DNA of 64,000 nucleotides from a bacterium. GTDB lineage: Bacteria; Actinomycetota; Acidimicrobiia; Spongiisociales; Spongiisociaceae. Position numbers and translations under genes: made by a program. The notes beneath the pieces are model-generated. The model made no database searches, was not told the DNA's origin, and saw only the letters and a program-made list of their open reading frames with translations. Shown here piece by piece: positions 43,667 to 53,585 of the stretch (within the stretch, counting starts at the first letter, position 1; each line of letters begins with the position of its first letter). The stretch is taken from contig JAPPHZ010000029.1 of NCBI GenBank assembly GCA_028820935.1, positions 62,001-126,000 on the forward strand, given 5' to 3'.

Positions 43667-44636
43667 GGCCACCATCCTCGAGGTCCGCAACCTGTCGAAG
43701 ACCTATCGGGTGCGTCGTTCTATCGGTCTGGTTGAGACGATCAAGGCTGCCCAGCGTGTCTCGTTTGCGGTGGAGCGGGGCCGGACCCTGGGGATAGTCG
43801 GGGAGAGCGGATCCGGCAAGTCGACCGTGGCTCGTTGCCTCCTCGGCCTGACACCGCTCACGGAGGGGGAAGTCCTACTGGAAGGGACCCAACTCGGCGA
43901 TCTAGGCGTCCGGAAGATGCGATCGCACCGCCGCATGATGCAAATGGTCTTCCAGATGCCGCAGGCATCCTTCGACCCGACCCGGACCGTGCGCAGTTCG
44001 GTGGAGCAGCCCCTGCGCCGCCTCCGACCGGACATGTCGAAATCGCAACAGGAGGAACGCCTCCGGCACGTATTGACCGCTGTCAGCCTCGGTGAGGAGT
44101 TGTGGGACCGCAAGCCGAGGGCGCTGAGTGGAGGACAGCTCCAGCGCGCGGCTATCGCCCGGGCGCTGGCGCCCGACCCCGAACTCGTGGTGCTGGACGA
44201 GCCGACCTCCTCGCTCGACCTGAGCGTGCGCGGGGACATCCTGTCGCTGCTGCAAGAACTCCAGGAGGAGTTTCACGTCGCCTTCGTCTTCATCTCCCAC
44301 GACCTCGAGGCGGTGCGCGTATGCGCGCACGAGGTGATCGTCATGTACCTGGGCCAGATCGTGGAGCAGGGTACGGCAGAACAGGTCTTCGGCTCACCTG
44401 CCCATCCCTACACGCAAGCCCTGATGGCGGCGAGCAGGTTCGAGACCGACAGTTTCGAGCTGGGCCCGAAGGGCGAGACCGACCCGGCCACCGGGTGCCG
44501 CCTGATGCCGAGGTGTCCGCTGGCCGAGGACGCCTGTTCGGCCGAACAGGACCTGGTTCCGAGCGGCACCACCGGGCGAATGGTTCGGTGCTGGAAGGTG
44601 GTTGAGTTGCCGGCTGCCGGCGTCAAACGGACCTGA
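43659..44636 (+). CDS. Peptide-type ABC transporter ATP-binding protein (DppF family)
   Basis: This protein of about 325 residues pairs with DppD as the second ATPase. Walker A is GESGSGKSTVARCL, signature ALSGGQLQR, Walker B LVVLDEPTSSLDLSV and H-loop VFISHDLEAVR. The C-terminal extension has cysteines in GCRLMPRCPLAEDACSAEQ. It begins at ATG 43659 and closes the transporter operon 121 bp before hyuA, so the hydantoinase genes could be co-transcribed. Confidence 0.92.
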   Translation: MTEATILEVRNLSKTYRVRRSIGLVETIKAAQRVSFAVERGRTLGIVGESGSGKSTVARCLLGLTPLTEGEVLLEGTQLGDLGVRKMRSHRRMMQMVFQMPQASFDPTRTVRSSVEQPLRRLRPDMSKSQQEERLRHVLTAVSLGEELWDRKPRALSGGQLQRAAIARALAPDPELVVLDEPTSSLDLSVRGDILSLLQELQEEFHVAFVFISHDLEAVRVCAHEVIVMYLGQIVEQGTAEQVFGSPAHPYTQALMAASRFETDSFELGPKGETDPATGCRLMPRCPLAEDACSAEQDLVPSGTTGRMVRCWKVVELPAAGVKRT

Positions 44637-44757
44637 CGGCGAGCCGGCCAACGGCACCCAGCGCGCCTAGCCACGGGCAACCTGACCACAGACCGGGGGC
44701 GTCCGGTGACTGGTACCCTGTCGGTCGCGTCTTTCAACCTGAAGGGATCAATACGTA

Positions 44758-46755
44758 ATGGGAACGAGGATTGCGGTGGACATCGGTGGGACGTTCACCG
44801 ATCTGGTCATGGAGTCGGACGCCGGAACCCAGGTCTCCAAGGTTCTGAGCACCCCCGAGGATCTGGTCGAGGGTGTACTGCATGCGGTGGCGGAGGCCGG
44901 CGCCGACCTCGAGGACGTATCGCTCTTCATCCACGGGACCACGGTGGGGCTGAACACCTTCCTCGAGCGCTCCGGCGGCAAGGTGGCCCTGGTCACCACC
45001 AGGGGTTACCGCGACGCATACATCATCGGCCGCGGCCACAGGCCCGACATGTACGACCTGAAATATCACAAGCCTACCCCTCTGGTCGAGCGTGACTCCA
45101 TCCTCGAAATCGATGAGCGGATCAGCGCATCCGGTGAGGAACTGCTCCCGCTCGACGCCAATTCGGTCGAGGTAGCGGCCAAGGCCATCGCCGAGGCCGA
45201 GTACGAGGCGGTGGCGGTGTCCCTCATCCATTCCTATGTCGACCCCTTGCATGAGCTCGAGACGAGAGAACTTCTCCGCAGGACCCTCCCCGACATCCCC
45301 ATCGTGCTCAGCCACGAGGTGGCGCCCGAGTGGCGGGAGTACGAGCGCACCTCCTCTACCGTCACCTCCGTCTACATCACCCCCCGGGTTCGTGACTACC
45401 TGTCCCGGCTGTCCGAGGCTCTACGCGGCAGAGGCCTGTCGGTGCCGCTCCATGTAACGCAGTCCAACGGCGGGGCGATGATTGCCGACTCGGCGGCCGA
45501 CCGGGCGGTGCTCACCCTCTACTCGGGACCGGTGGGTGGCGTGATCGGAGGTCGCGAGGTGGGCCGGCGGACCGACCAACCCGACCTCATCTGCATCGAC
45601 ATGGGCGGCACCTCTTTCGATGTCTCGATCGTGCGCGGTGGTCAGGTGGGCATGCAATCCGAGTTCGAGCTCCAGGGCCTTCCGATCCTGGCGCCGGCGG
45701 TGGAGTTGGTGAGCATCGGCGCCGGCGGGGGGAGCCTGATCTACGAACGCCACGGCGGACTCCGGGTGGGTCCCGAGTCTGCGGGTTCGTTCCCGGGCCC
45801 GGCCAGCTACGGGCGGGGCGGCGTCCGCCCCACCGTTTCGGATGCCAACGTGGTGCTGGGCCGCATTCCACGAGCCCAGAAGCTGGCCGGTTCCTTCACG
45901 CTGGATCGCCAGGCCGCCGAGGATGCCCTGGCCTCCGTGGCCGGGTTCTTCGACCTGACGGCGACGGAGCTGGCCGAGCAGGCGCTCGACGTCACCCATT
46001 TCGTCATGGCCGAGGCGATCCGCGAGTTGACCGTGGAACGGGGCCTCCATCCCAAGGACTTCGCCATCGTGGCCTTCGGCGGGGCAGGTCCCCTCCACGC
46101 CGCGTTCCTGGCGGAGGAACTCGAGGTGGAGCGGGTGCTGATACCCGCCGATCCGGGCGTCTTCTCGGCCTGGGGAATGCTCCAGGGCGACGTTCGTCAC
46201 GACGCCGTCACCACCCATTACCGGAGGCTGGACCGGCCCATCGTCGACCTGACCGAGCCGATCGAGCGGCTCAAGGACAAGGTGTGCCGCGAGATGGAGG
46301 TGGATGACGAGCAGCGAGCGGGGATGCGCTTCGAGACCCACATCGAGTTGCGGTACGTGGGTCAGGAGTACTCCCTGCCCATCCCGCTAGTGGGCGCGGA
46401 GGCCGACGAAGAGTTCAAGGCAAGCTTCCACGCCCGGTACGAGGAGCGCTACGGCCATGCCAACCCGGAGGCTCCCATCGAGATGGTGGCTATCCGCTTG
46501 ACGGGCATCCGCGAGTTCGAGCGCGGCCCGTCCGGCAACGGCAACGGGCAGGCCGCAGGGGTGGATGGCACCAGCGAGCAGGTCATCTTCAGCGGGCGGT
46601 CCACGGACGTCCCGATCGTGGACCGAGGCAATCTCTCCGGTCAGCTGGTGGGCCCGGCCATCGTCATGGAGCCGTCCACGACCACGGTGGTTCCTCCCGG
46701 CTGGGAGTTGCGGGTGGGATCCCAGGGCCATCTGATCATGGAAAGGGGAGGCTGA
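44758..46755 (+). CDS. hyuA: Hydantoinase/oxoprolinase subunit A (HyuA family)
   Basis: This 665-residue protein is the ATP-dependent subunit of a hydantoinase, N-methylhydantoinase or 5-oxoprolinase. It belongs to the ASKHA fold: N-terminal DIGGTFTDLVMESD, then HGTTVGLNTFLER, LSHEVAPEWREYERTSST, and a second phosphate loop CIDMGGTSFDVSIV. The length is typical for HyuA. With HyuB it hydrolyses cyclic amides at the cost of ATP. The gene lies between a peptide importer and two hyuB copies, 2 bp from the first. Substrate unassigned. Confidence 0.92.
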   Translation: MGTRIAVDIGGTFTDLVMESDAGTQVSKVLSTPEDLVEGVLHAVAEAGADLEDVSLFIHGTTVGLNTFLERSGGKVALVTTRGYRDAYIIGRGHRPDMYDLKYHKPTPLVERDSILEIDERISASGEELLPLDANSVEVAAKAIAEAEYEAVAVSLIHSYVDPLHELETRELLRRTLPDIPIVLSHEVAPEWREYERTSSTVTSVYITPRVRDYLSRLSEALRGRGLSVPLHVTQSNGGAMIADSAADRAVLTLYSGPVGGVIGGREVGRRTDQPDLICIDMGGTSFDVSIVRGGQVGMQSEFELQGLPILAPAVELVSIGAGGGSLIYERHGGLRVGPESAGSFPGPASYGRGGVRPTVSDANVVLGRIPRAQKLAGSFTLDRQAAEDALASVAGFFDLTATELAEQALDVTHFVMAEAIRELTVERGLHPKDFAIVAFGGAGPLHAAFLAEELEVERVLIPADPGVFSAWGMLQGDVRHDAVTTHYRRLDRPIVDLTEPIERLKDKVCREMEVDDEQRAGMRFETHIELRYVGQEYSLPIPLVGAEADEEFKASFHARYEERYGHANPEAPIEMVAIRLTGIREFERGPSGNGNGQAAGVDGTSEQVIFSGRSTDVPIVDRGNLSGQLVGPAIVMEPSTTTVVPPGWELRVGSQGHLIMERGG

Positions 46756-46757
46756 TC

Positions 46758-48413
46758 ATGAGCGACACCACCGTCAGCGGCGAAAACCGGAACATGCCCT
46801 CCCCGGCCACGGTCGAGGTGGTCCGGAACGCGTTCATCTCCGGGGCGGAGCAGATGCGGAGAAACCTGTATCGCAGCGCTCACAGCCCGGTCATCTACGA
46901 GATGAAGGACTGCTCCGTGGGGATCTTCGACGCCGAGGGTCACCTGCTCGGCCAGGCGCCCGGCCTACCGTTCTTCCTCGGCAGCCTGGGGGGGACGCTC
47001 CGAGAGGTGGTCAGGATCAAGGGTTACGAGGTGTTCCGGGAGGGGGATGTCTGGATCGTCAACGATTCGACTATCGCAGGCAGCCACCTCAACGATGTGA
47101 CCGTATACGCTCCGATCTTCGTGGAGGGAAGCCTGCGGGGGTTCACGGCTGCCAAGGCCCACTGGAACGACATCGGGGCCAAGGATGCCGGGTTCTGCGG
47201 TGACACCACGGACATCTTCCAGGAGGGTCTGCGCATCGGACCGACCTGCATCTTCCGGGACGGCCGCCTCGATCAGCAGATCGTGGACCTGATCGCCCTG
47301 AACTCCCGTTTCCCGACCGCGCTGGTGGGTGATCTGATGGCCGAGATCAGTGCCTGCCGGACCGGAGTGGAGCGGTTCCGTTCCATCGTGCAGCGGTTCG
47401 GATGGGATCAGGTGGAGAAATCCATCCACTCCGTGTTCGAGCAGGCCGAGGCCGAGGACCGGCGCTCGGTGGCGGAGATCCCCGACGGCGTCTATGTCGA
47501 GGACGCCTACCTGGATAACGATGGCGTGACCGAGGATCCCGTCCACGTGAAGGTCGCCGTCACCGTCGAGGGTGACAGTATGACTGTCGACCTGACCGGC
47601 TCCAACCGCCAGAACGTGGGCAGCGTCAACAGCGGCATCGTGCAGACCCGCTCGGGCATCGAGCAAGGCTTCAAGTTCCTGGTCAACCCGCACTCCCCGG
47701 TGTCCGGAGGGAACTTCCGGAACCTAGAGGTGATCGCTCCGGAGGGGACTTGTTTCAACCCGAGCGAGACCGCCGCCTGCCTCAAGTACGGACCCCATCT
47801 GATGCTGGCGCTGGACCTGATGATCAAGGCCCTGAGCCGGGTCGTGCCGGAGCGGGCCGCGGCGGGGCACGTGGGCGACTCGTGGAACGTGATCATCGTA
47901 GGGGAGGACGAGTTCGGCCTGTTCCTGTCGGGGGAGGCACTGACCGGGGGATGGGGCGCCTTCGAAGGGGGCGACGGCGAGTCGGCTCTTATCCACTCGG
48001 CGGCGGGCGACTTCAAGAACTTCCCGATCGAGACCATGGAGCACCGCTACCCGCTGATCATGCGGCGCCACAGCCTGCGCGAGGGTTCGGGCGGTGACGG
48101 GAAGTGGCGGGGCGGAATGGGGATCGTTCGGGAGTACGAGATCCTTGCCCCGGTCACGATCCAGCTCTGGTTCGAGCGGGCCGTCCAGCAGCCTTCATGG
48201 GGCCTCTTCGGCGGCCAGGACGGCGCGGGGCCGGAGGTGTGGGTGCACCGTCCCGGCGAGGCGCCCGAGAAGATGTTCAAGGCCAACGATCTGAAGGTCG
48301 AGGCCGGTACCCGGCTGGTGGTGAAGACCGGGGGAGGGGGAGGCTGGGGCGACCCGGCGGAGCGTGCCGCCGAGGACCGAGCTACGGACCGGCGCCTGGA
48401 GTTGGTCCCCTGA
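46758..48413 (+). CDS. hyuB: Hydantoinase/oxoprolinase subunit B, copy 1 (HyuB family)
   Basis: This 551-residue protein is the B subunit partner of HyuA. Family patterns include FLGSLGGTLREVVRIKG, DVWIVNDSTIAGSHLNDVTVYAPIF, HWNDIGAK, and the glycine-rich C-terminal VVKTGGGGGWGDP. ATG 46758 has GGGGAGG upstream. The following gene is a close tandem duplicate. HyuB carries metal-binding and ring-opening residues in characterised systems, but these are not assigned here. Confidence 0.92.
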   Translation: MSDTTVSGENRNMPSPATVEVVRNAFISGAEQMRRNLYRSAHSPVIYEMKDCSVGIFDAEGHLLGQAPGLPFFLGSLGGTLREVVRIKGYEVFREGDVWIVNDSTIAGSHLNDVTVYAPIFVEGSLRGFTAAKAHWNDIGAKDAGFCGDTTDIFQEGLRIGPTCIFRDGRLDQQIVDLIALNSRFPTALVGDLMAEISACRTGVERFRSIVQRFGWDQVEKSIHSVFEQAEAEDRRSVAEIPDGVYVEDAYLDNDGVTEDPVHVKVAVTVEGDSMTVDLTGSNRQNVGSVNSGIVQTRSGIEQGFKFLVNPHSPVSGGNFRNLEVIAPEGTCFNPSETAACLKYGPHLMLALDLMIKALSRVVPERAAAGHVGDSWNVIIVGEDEFGLFLSGEALTGGWGAFEGGDGESALIHSAAGDFKNFPIETMEHRYPLIMRRHSLREGSGGDGKWRGGMGIVREYEILAPVTIQLWFERAVQQPSWGLFGGQDGAGPEVWVHRPGEAPEKMFKANDLKVEAGTRLVVKTGGGGGWGDPAERAAEDRATDRRLELVP

Positions 48414-50067
48414 GTCCCGGGTAGCCGAAATCAGGACCTCTGACCTGTCCGCTCCGTCGCCCGCGACGGTCGAGGTAGTGCGGAACGCGTTCATCTCCGG
48501 GGCGGAGCAGATGCGGAGGAACCTGTACCGGAGTGCCTATAGCCCGGTCATCTACGAGGCCAAGGACTGTTCGGTGGGGATCTTTAACGCCGAGGGACGC
48601 CTGCTCGGCCAGGCGCCGGGCCTTCCGTTCTTCCTGGGAAGCCTGGGCGGGACGCTCCGGGCGGTAATCAGGATCAAGGGTTACGAGGTCTTCCGGGAGG
48701 GAGATGTCTGGATCGTCAACGACTCGAGCATCGCCGGGAGCCACCTCAACGACGTGACCGTATACGCTCCGATCTTCGTTGACGGATTGTTGCGCGGGTT
48801 CTCGGCGGCCAAGGCCCATTGGAACGACATCGGAGCCAAGCGGGCCGGCTACGTGGGTGACAGCACGGACATCTTTCAGGAGGGTCTGCGGATAGGCCCC
48901 ACGTGCATCTTCCGGGACGGACGGCTTGATCAGCAGATCGTGGATCTGATCGCTCTGAATTCCCGTTTCCCGATCGCGTTGACGGGTGACCTGATGGCCG
49001 AGATCAGTGCCTGCCGCACCGGGGTGGAGCGGTTCCGTTCGATCGTGCAGCGGTTCGGCTGGGATCAGGTCGAGACCTCCTTACGGCTGGTGTTCGACCA
49101 GGCGGAGGTCGAGGACCGCGCCTCGGTGGCGGAGATACCGGATGGCGTCTACGTGGCTGACGGCTACCTCGATGACGACGGTGTGACCGAGGAACCCGTC
49201 TACGTGAAGGTCACCGTCACCGTGGACGGTGACAGCATGACGGTGGACCTTTCCGGCTCCAACCGCGAGTGTGTCGGCAGCATCAACAGCGGTTTGGTCC
49301 AGACCCGCTCGGCTATCGAGCAGGGTTTCAAGTTCCTGGTCAATCCCCATGCTCCGGTGTCCGGAGGCAACTTCCGCAACCTCGAGGTGATCGCCCCCAG
49401 AGGAACCTGTTTCAACCCGGGCGAGACCGCCCCGTGCCTCCACTACGGACCCCACCTGATGCTGGCCATCGACCTCATGATCAAGGCCTTGAGCGCGGTG
49501 ATTCCCGAGCGTACCGCGGCGGGACATGTGGGCGACTCGTGGAATGTCAGCATCGTGGGCGAGAACGAGTTCGGCCTCTTCCTGTCGGGGGAGTCGCTGA
49601 CCGGGGGTTGGGGCGCTTACGAGGGCGGGGACGGTGAATCGGCTCTCACGCACTCGGCGGCCGGGGAATACAGGAACCAACCGATCGAGGCGTTGGAGAA
49701 CCGGTATCCGTTCCTTATGCGCCGTCACGCCCTGCGCGACGGGTCGGGCGGTGATGGCAAGTGGCGCGGTGGCCTGGGGATCATCCGGGAGTACGAACTC
49801 CTGGCGCCCTGCACGGTCAATCTCTGGTTCGAGCGCACCAAGCAGCCGTCGTGGGGTCTCTTCGGCGGTGGGGACGGTGCGTCGCCCGAGGTGTGGGTGC
49901 ACCGTCCAGGCCAGGCTCCCACCCGCATGCTCAAGGCCAACGGCCTCAAGGTCGAGGCCGGAACCCGGCTCCTCGTGAAGACCGGTGGGGGCGGCGGCTG
50001 GGGAGACCCGGCGGAGCGCACCGAAGCCGACCGCGAACGGGACCGCCGCCTCGAGATGGTCATCTGA
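48364..50067 (+). CDS. Hydantoinase/oxoprolinase subunit B, copy 2
   Basis: This protein of up to 567 residues is very similar to copy 1 from PSPATVEVVRNAFISGAEQM to the C-terminus, about four in five residues the same by eye. Differences are spread evenly with clusters such as RAGYVGDST for DAGFCGDTT. No conventional start exists near the expected N-terminus, where ATG should match copy 1; the only in-frame start is GTG 48364, which overlaps copy 1 by 50 bp. It may be translated by coupling. The pair could form alternative HyuA partners with different substrate ranges. Confidence 0.88.
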   Translation: MPPRTELRTGAWSWSPESRVAEIRTSDLSAPSPATVEVVRNAFISGAEQMRRNLYRSAYSPVIYEAKDCSVGIFNAEGRLLGQAPGLPFFLGSLGGTLRAVIRIKGYEVFREGDVWIVNDSSIAGSHLNDVTVYAPIFVDGLLRGFSAAKAHWNDIGAKRAGYVGDSTDIFQEGLRIGPTCIFRDGRLDQQIVDLIALNSRFPIALTGDLMAEISACRTGVERFRSIVQRFGWDQVETSLRLVFDQAEVEDRASVAEIPDGVYVADGYLDDDGVTEEPVYVKVTVTVDGDSMTVDLSGSNRECVGSINSGLVQTRSAIEQGFKFLVNPHAPVSGGNFRNLEVIAPRGTCFNPGETAPCLHYGPHLMLAIDLMIKALSAVIPERTAAGHVGDSWNVSIVGENEFGLFLSGESLTGGWGAYEGGDGESALTHSAAGEYRNQPIEALENRYPFLMRRHALRDGSGGDGKWRGGLGIIREYELLAPCTVNLWFERTKQPSWGLFGGGDGASPEVWVHRPGQAPTRMLKANGLKVEAGTRLLVKTGGGGGWGDPAERTEADRERDRRLEMVI

Positions 50068-50201
50068 CGTCGGGATGCATGCCGCCAGTGGTAGGTCGAG
50101 TCGGGTCTAACCTCAGACAAGTTGCAATATGTTCGCTAACAGCCACGCCGGAATGACGGGCTGGTCTATTCGGAGACACACGGATCCGGAAGGGGAACCA
50201 C

Positions 50202-51836
50202 ATGAGTGATAAGAACCAGGCGGTGCAGGATCTGGGGGCCGAGTTCTGGGACTGGAGAGTCGTCTCCGGATACCGGAGCCCCGACGATGTTCCGCGCCTG
50301 GAGCTGGTGCCCGACTGGATCCCGCAGTTCGATGAGGATGCGGCCCGCCACCGGCTGGACAAGGCCGCCGAATTCCGGCAGCGATGGGAGGACCTCGACG
50401 TGTCGGGCGAGCCGGTTCCCACCCAGGTCGACTACCGGCTCATCGGTTCCGCCATCTCCCGGGTGGAGTGGGAGACCAGGATCCTGCGCTCCTGGGAACG
50501 GGATGCGGTCATGCAGGTCCACCAGGCGCTCGGCACCTATTACGACTCGCTACTCTGCCCGCCGCCGTTCGACAGCGACCGCCAGGAAGGCATTATCCAC
50601 AAACTCCACATGGTGGGTCCCCAGCTCGAAGTCGCTCTCGAGAACCTGGCCCGAGCGGGCACTTCTGCTCTGGCCGGGTCGGCCGTCCGCCTGCTTCGAG
50701 CGATCGATACCGCCCTGCCCAAGTCGATCGAAGAGGTGAGCGGGTTCTTCGATGCATCCCGTCGGAGCTCCCTCGCCGAGGCCGGCGCCCAGGCCACCGG
50801 GCACCTGGTGTCGTTCCGCGAGTGGCTGCGGGAGCATCAGGACGGGATGGCTGCCCCGGAGCCCGTGGGGCGCGACCACTTCATGTGGTACCTGCGCAAC
50901 GTGGCGCTCCTCCCCCTCCAGCCCGAGGAGATGGTGCTGCTGGCCCAGCGGGAGCTCTACTACAACTACGCCTGGGAGGAGGTGGAACGCAACCGCTACG
51001 GCGACACGCCGGTGCCTGACCGTTTCCCGACCGCCGAGGCCCAGTGCGAGCAACAGGCCCGGGATGAGCAGGCGGTCCGGGAGTTCTACGAGAACGAGAA
51101 CCTCCTGACCCAGCCCGATTCGCTCCGCCGCTACCTCACCGCGCCCTTGCCGGAGTACGTGCAGCCTCTCAACTGGCTGGGTGTGGCCAACGACCTCACC
51201 TCGGACAGACGCCTTGACGAGGATGCGTACACCTACGTATGGGACCCCAACCGGCCCCTGTCGTACTTCTACGAGGCCAACGCCCGGGACCCCCGGTTGG
51301 GCATCATGCATGAGGGCGTCCACTACAAGCAGCTGGCCTTATCGTGGGCTAACCCCAATCCCATGCGCCGGCGTTACTACGACTCGATCAGCAATGAGGG
51401 CCTGGCCCACTACAACGAGGCGTTGATGCTCCAGGCCGGCCTGTTTGACGACGCTCCCTGGTCGAGGCTGGTGACCCAGAACTTCAAGCGACTCCGTAGC
51501 TTGCGGACGGTGGTGGACGTGAGTCTGGCCACCGGGGCCATCACCCTCGAGGAGGGGATGAAGATGTTCGAGGAGCTGATCCCGGTCGATCCCCAGACCG
51601 CTCTAGAGGAGACGTCGATGTACGTCTCCAACCCGGGGCTGGCGATGGCCTACATGGTCGGCAAGCTCGAGATAATCCGCCTGCTGGGCGATGCCAAGAA
51701 GAAACTGGGGGCCGAGTTCAGCCTGCGATGGTTCCACGACCACCTGTGGAGCAACGGCAACGTTCCCATCTCGCTGCTCCGCTGGGAGATGCTGGACGAC
51801 CCGAGCGACATCGAGGCCATCGACCGGGCCGGATGA
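50202..51836 (+). CDS. DUF885 family metallopeptidase-like protein
   Basis: This 544-residue protein belongs to the DUF885 group, helical proteins related to M2/M3/M32-type peptidases. The zinc motif HEGVH is visible in GIMHEGVHYKQLALSW near residue 370, with a Glu-rich helix afterwards (SNEGLAHYNEALML) that could give the third ligand. No signal peptide is seen. ATG 50202 is preceded by GGAAGGGG. Next to a peptide importer and hydantoinase genes, a role in cleaving imported peptides is likely. Confidence 0.82.
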   Translation: MSDKNQAVQDLGAEFWDWRVVSGYRSPDDVPRLELVPDWIPQFDEDAARHRLDKAAEFRQRWEDLDVSGEPVPTQVDYRLIGSAISRVEWETRILRSWERDAVMQVHQALGTYYDSLLCPPPFDSDRQEGIIHKLHMVGPQLEVALENLARAGTSALAGSAVRLLRAIDTALPKSIEEVSGFFDASRRSSLAEAGAQATGHLVSFREWLREHQDGMAAPEPVGRDHFMWYLRNVALLPLQPEEMVLLAQRELYYNYAWEEVERNRYGDTPVPDRFPTAEAQCEQQARDEQAVREFYENENLLTQPDSLRRYLTAPLPEYVQPLNWLGVANDLTSDRRLDEDAYTYVWDPNRPLSYFYEANARDPRLGIMHEGVHYKQLALSWANPNPMRRRYYDSISNEGLAHYNEALMLQAGLFDDAPWSRLVTQNFKRLRSLRTVVDVSLATGAITLEEGMKMFEELIPVDPQTALEETSMYVSNPGLAMAYMVGKLEIIRLLGDAKKKLGAEFSLRWFHDHLWSNGNVPISLLRWEMLDDPSDIEAIDRAG

Positions 51837-51894
51837 TGGGTGCCCTGTCAGGTGCCGGTAGCCACCCATTGTCACAACGGTCGATGAATCGGAG

Positions 51895-52449
51895 TTAGGG
51901 GCCGACGCGGTTCCGGATGCCGGTTCTGGCGCGGTTGTAGGCGTTGTGATCGCCTAGCACGCCGAAGGTCCAGTTTGCCTCCTGCACCAGCCCGTGAACC
52001 TCGAAGGCGACCTGGTGCGGATCCGTTCCGGGCGGCAGGTCCCTCTGTTCCACCGCCAGGCGCGCATGCTCGGCCAGCGTCTCGATCCATGATCGGGCGA
52101 TCTCGGCGATCAGGTCCCTGATGTGATCCGGCAGGCCGGCGGCCCCGCCGACGAAACCGCCCCGGTAGGCGTCGCTCTCCGCGTAGTCGACCCAGTGGGA
52201 GAGAAGGGCCCTGAGCCGTTCGATTCCCGGGGGAGCGGCCTCCGCCGGCTCGGACACGGCTCTCTTGAACACGTCGGCGCCCGCCCAGACGATCGACTGC
52301 TGGATTAGCTCGTCGGTAGGGAAGTGCTCGGCGACCGCAGTCGCAGGAACCTCCAGTTCCTCCGCGAGCCGCTCCACCGTCACCGCCTCGAATCCTTCAG
52401 CAGCCGACAACTCCGCCGCCGCGCCGACTACTTTGCCTCTGTTGATCAT
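51895..52449 (-). CDS. TetR family transcriptional regulator
   Basis: This 184-residue protein has an N-terminal TetR-type helix-turn-helix (VVGAAAELSAAEGFEAVTVERLAEELEV is the region, in residues about 8-35, followed by AVAEHFPTDELI) and a helical C-terminal ligand domain. It is transcribed away from arsM at 52593, with a 143-bp shared gap. Regulation of arsM or of itself is possible, although ArsR would be the usual arsenic regulator. Confidence 0.82.
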   Translation of the reverse strand: MINRGKVVGAAAELSAAEGFEAVTVERLAEELEVPATAVAEHFPTDELIQQSIVWAGADVFKRAVSEPAEAAPPGIERLRALLSHWVDYAESDAYRGGFVGGAAGLPDHIRDLIAEIARSWIETLAEHARLAVEQRDLPPGTDPHQVAFEVHGLVQEANWTFGVLGDHNAYNRARTGIRNRVGP

Positions 52450-52592
52450 TGGTCAGAAGATAGCTGTGTAGTCGCCCCGGCCCGGTCCGATGATCCGATG
52501 CAGGCATCCACGGGCGGCGGGAGAGAAGGGTCCGCAGACTGTGTGTCTCGGTCGAAGCAGGTACCGTAGGTTGCCGGCTCGGGAGGAACATC

Positions 52593-53336
52593 ATGACCGA
52601 GAGCATCCGCGAACAGGTACGGCAGAGCTACGCCAACGCCGCCCGGGCCACCATGACCCGGGTGGCCGAGACCGAGCCGGAGTTCGAACTCGCGTCCAGC
52701 CTCTACGCGCCTTCCGACATCGACGAGCTTCCGGTGGCCGCGGCCGAAGGATCCCTCGGTTGCGGAAACCCGGTGGCGGTGGCCGAACTAAACCCTGGCG
52801 AGGTCGTGCTGGACCTCGGATCGGGCGGAGGCATCGACGTGCTCCTGTCGGCCCGGAGGGTAGGTCCGGCCGGGTTCGCCTACGGATTGGACATGACCGA
52901 TGAGATGCTGGACCTGGCGCGAGCCAATGCCGCAGAGGCGGGGGTGAGCAACGTTGCGTTTCTCAAGGGCTACATGGAGGAAATCCCGCTGCCCGACGCA
53001 TCCGTCGATGTGGTCATCTCCAACTGCGTGATCAACCTGTCCGAAGACAAGAGGGCCGTATTCGCGGAGATAGCCAGAGTGCTCCGTCCCGGCGGGCGGG
53101 TAGGTGTGACCGACGTGGTGGCCGACGATGCCCTGACTCCAGAGCAGCGTCAGGAGCGGGGCTCATGGGTCGGCTGTATCGCCGGGGCGCCCTCATTCAC
53201 CGAGTACCGGCAGGGTTTGGAGTCGGCAGGCCTGATCGACGTAGAAATCACATCCACCCACCAGATGGCGGACACAGCGAACTCCATAGCCGTCGTGGGG
53301 GTCCACTCCGCCATGATCCGGGCCCGTCTTCCCTGA
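52593..53336 (+). CDS. arsM: Arsenite S-adenosylmethionine methyltransferase
   Basis: This 247-residue methyltransferase has the SAM motif [20 protein letters not shown] and the ArsM-like [14 protein letters not shown] to GSLGCGNP region. Three cysteines expected to bind As(III) are visible: Cys57 (GSLGCGNP), one in [13 protein letters not shown] and one in WVGCIAGAP. The product would methylate arsenite to volatile or less retained forms. No arsR, arsB or arsC is nearby; a CDF-type transporter follows on the other strand. Confidence 0.88.
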   Translation: MTESIREQVRQSYANAARATMTRVAETEPEFELASSLYAPSDIDELPVAAAEGSLGCGNPVAVAELNPGEVVLDLGSGGGIDVLLSARRVGPAGFAYGLDMTDEMLDLARANAAEAGVSNVAFLKGYMEEIPLPDASVDVVISNCVINLSEDKRAVFAEIARVLRPGGRVGVTDVVADDALTPEQRQERGSWVGCIAGAPSFTEYRQGLESAGLIDVEITSTHQMADTANSIAVVGVHSAMIRARLP

Positions 53337-53585
53337 ACCGCAGACTCGCGCAACACAATCCTTTCCACCTCGACCAACGACTCGTAACGGCCTTCACAGG
53401 AGGTGTCATTGGGAAGGAGTCATCCTATCGCTGTCATGTGACGTTAGGTGCCACAGCTAGCGGTGGAGCCGGGGGGCGGGATACGTTCGTGACCGCCGTG
53501 AAGAGAACTCTTCTCCGAGTCCCTGTTGCCTACCTCTCGTGATCCACGTCCTGGCGGTCTTACCACAGGAGTTGGATGGGCCGGG
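53337..53585. other. Intergenic region between convergent arsM and CDF genes
   Basis: This 249-bp stretch has no recognised gene. Both flanking genes end here, so terminators are expected. I found no clear hairpin with a T-tract and no riboswitch core. Confidence 0.4.

Noticed and set aside
53337-53585. Possible cobalamin-type riboswitch suggested by a GTGCCACAGC-like word
   Set aside because: No full B12 box or supporting stems were found, and it lies between convergent gene ends where a riboswitch is not expected.
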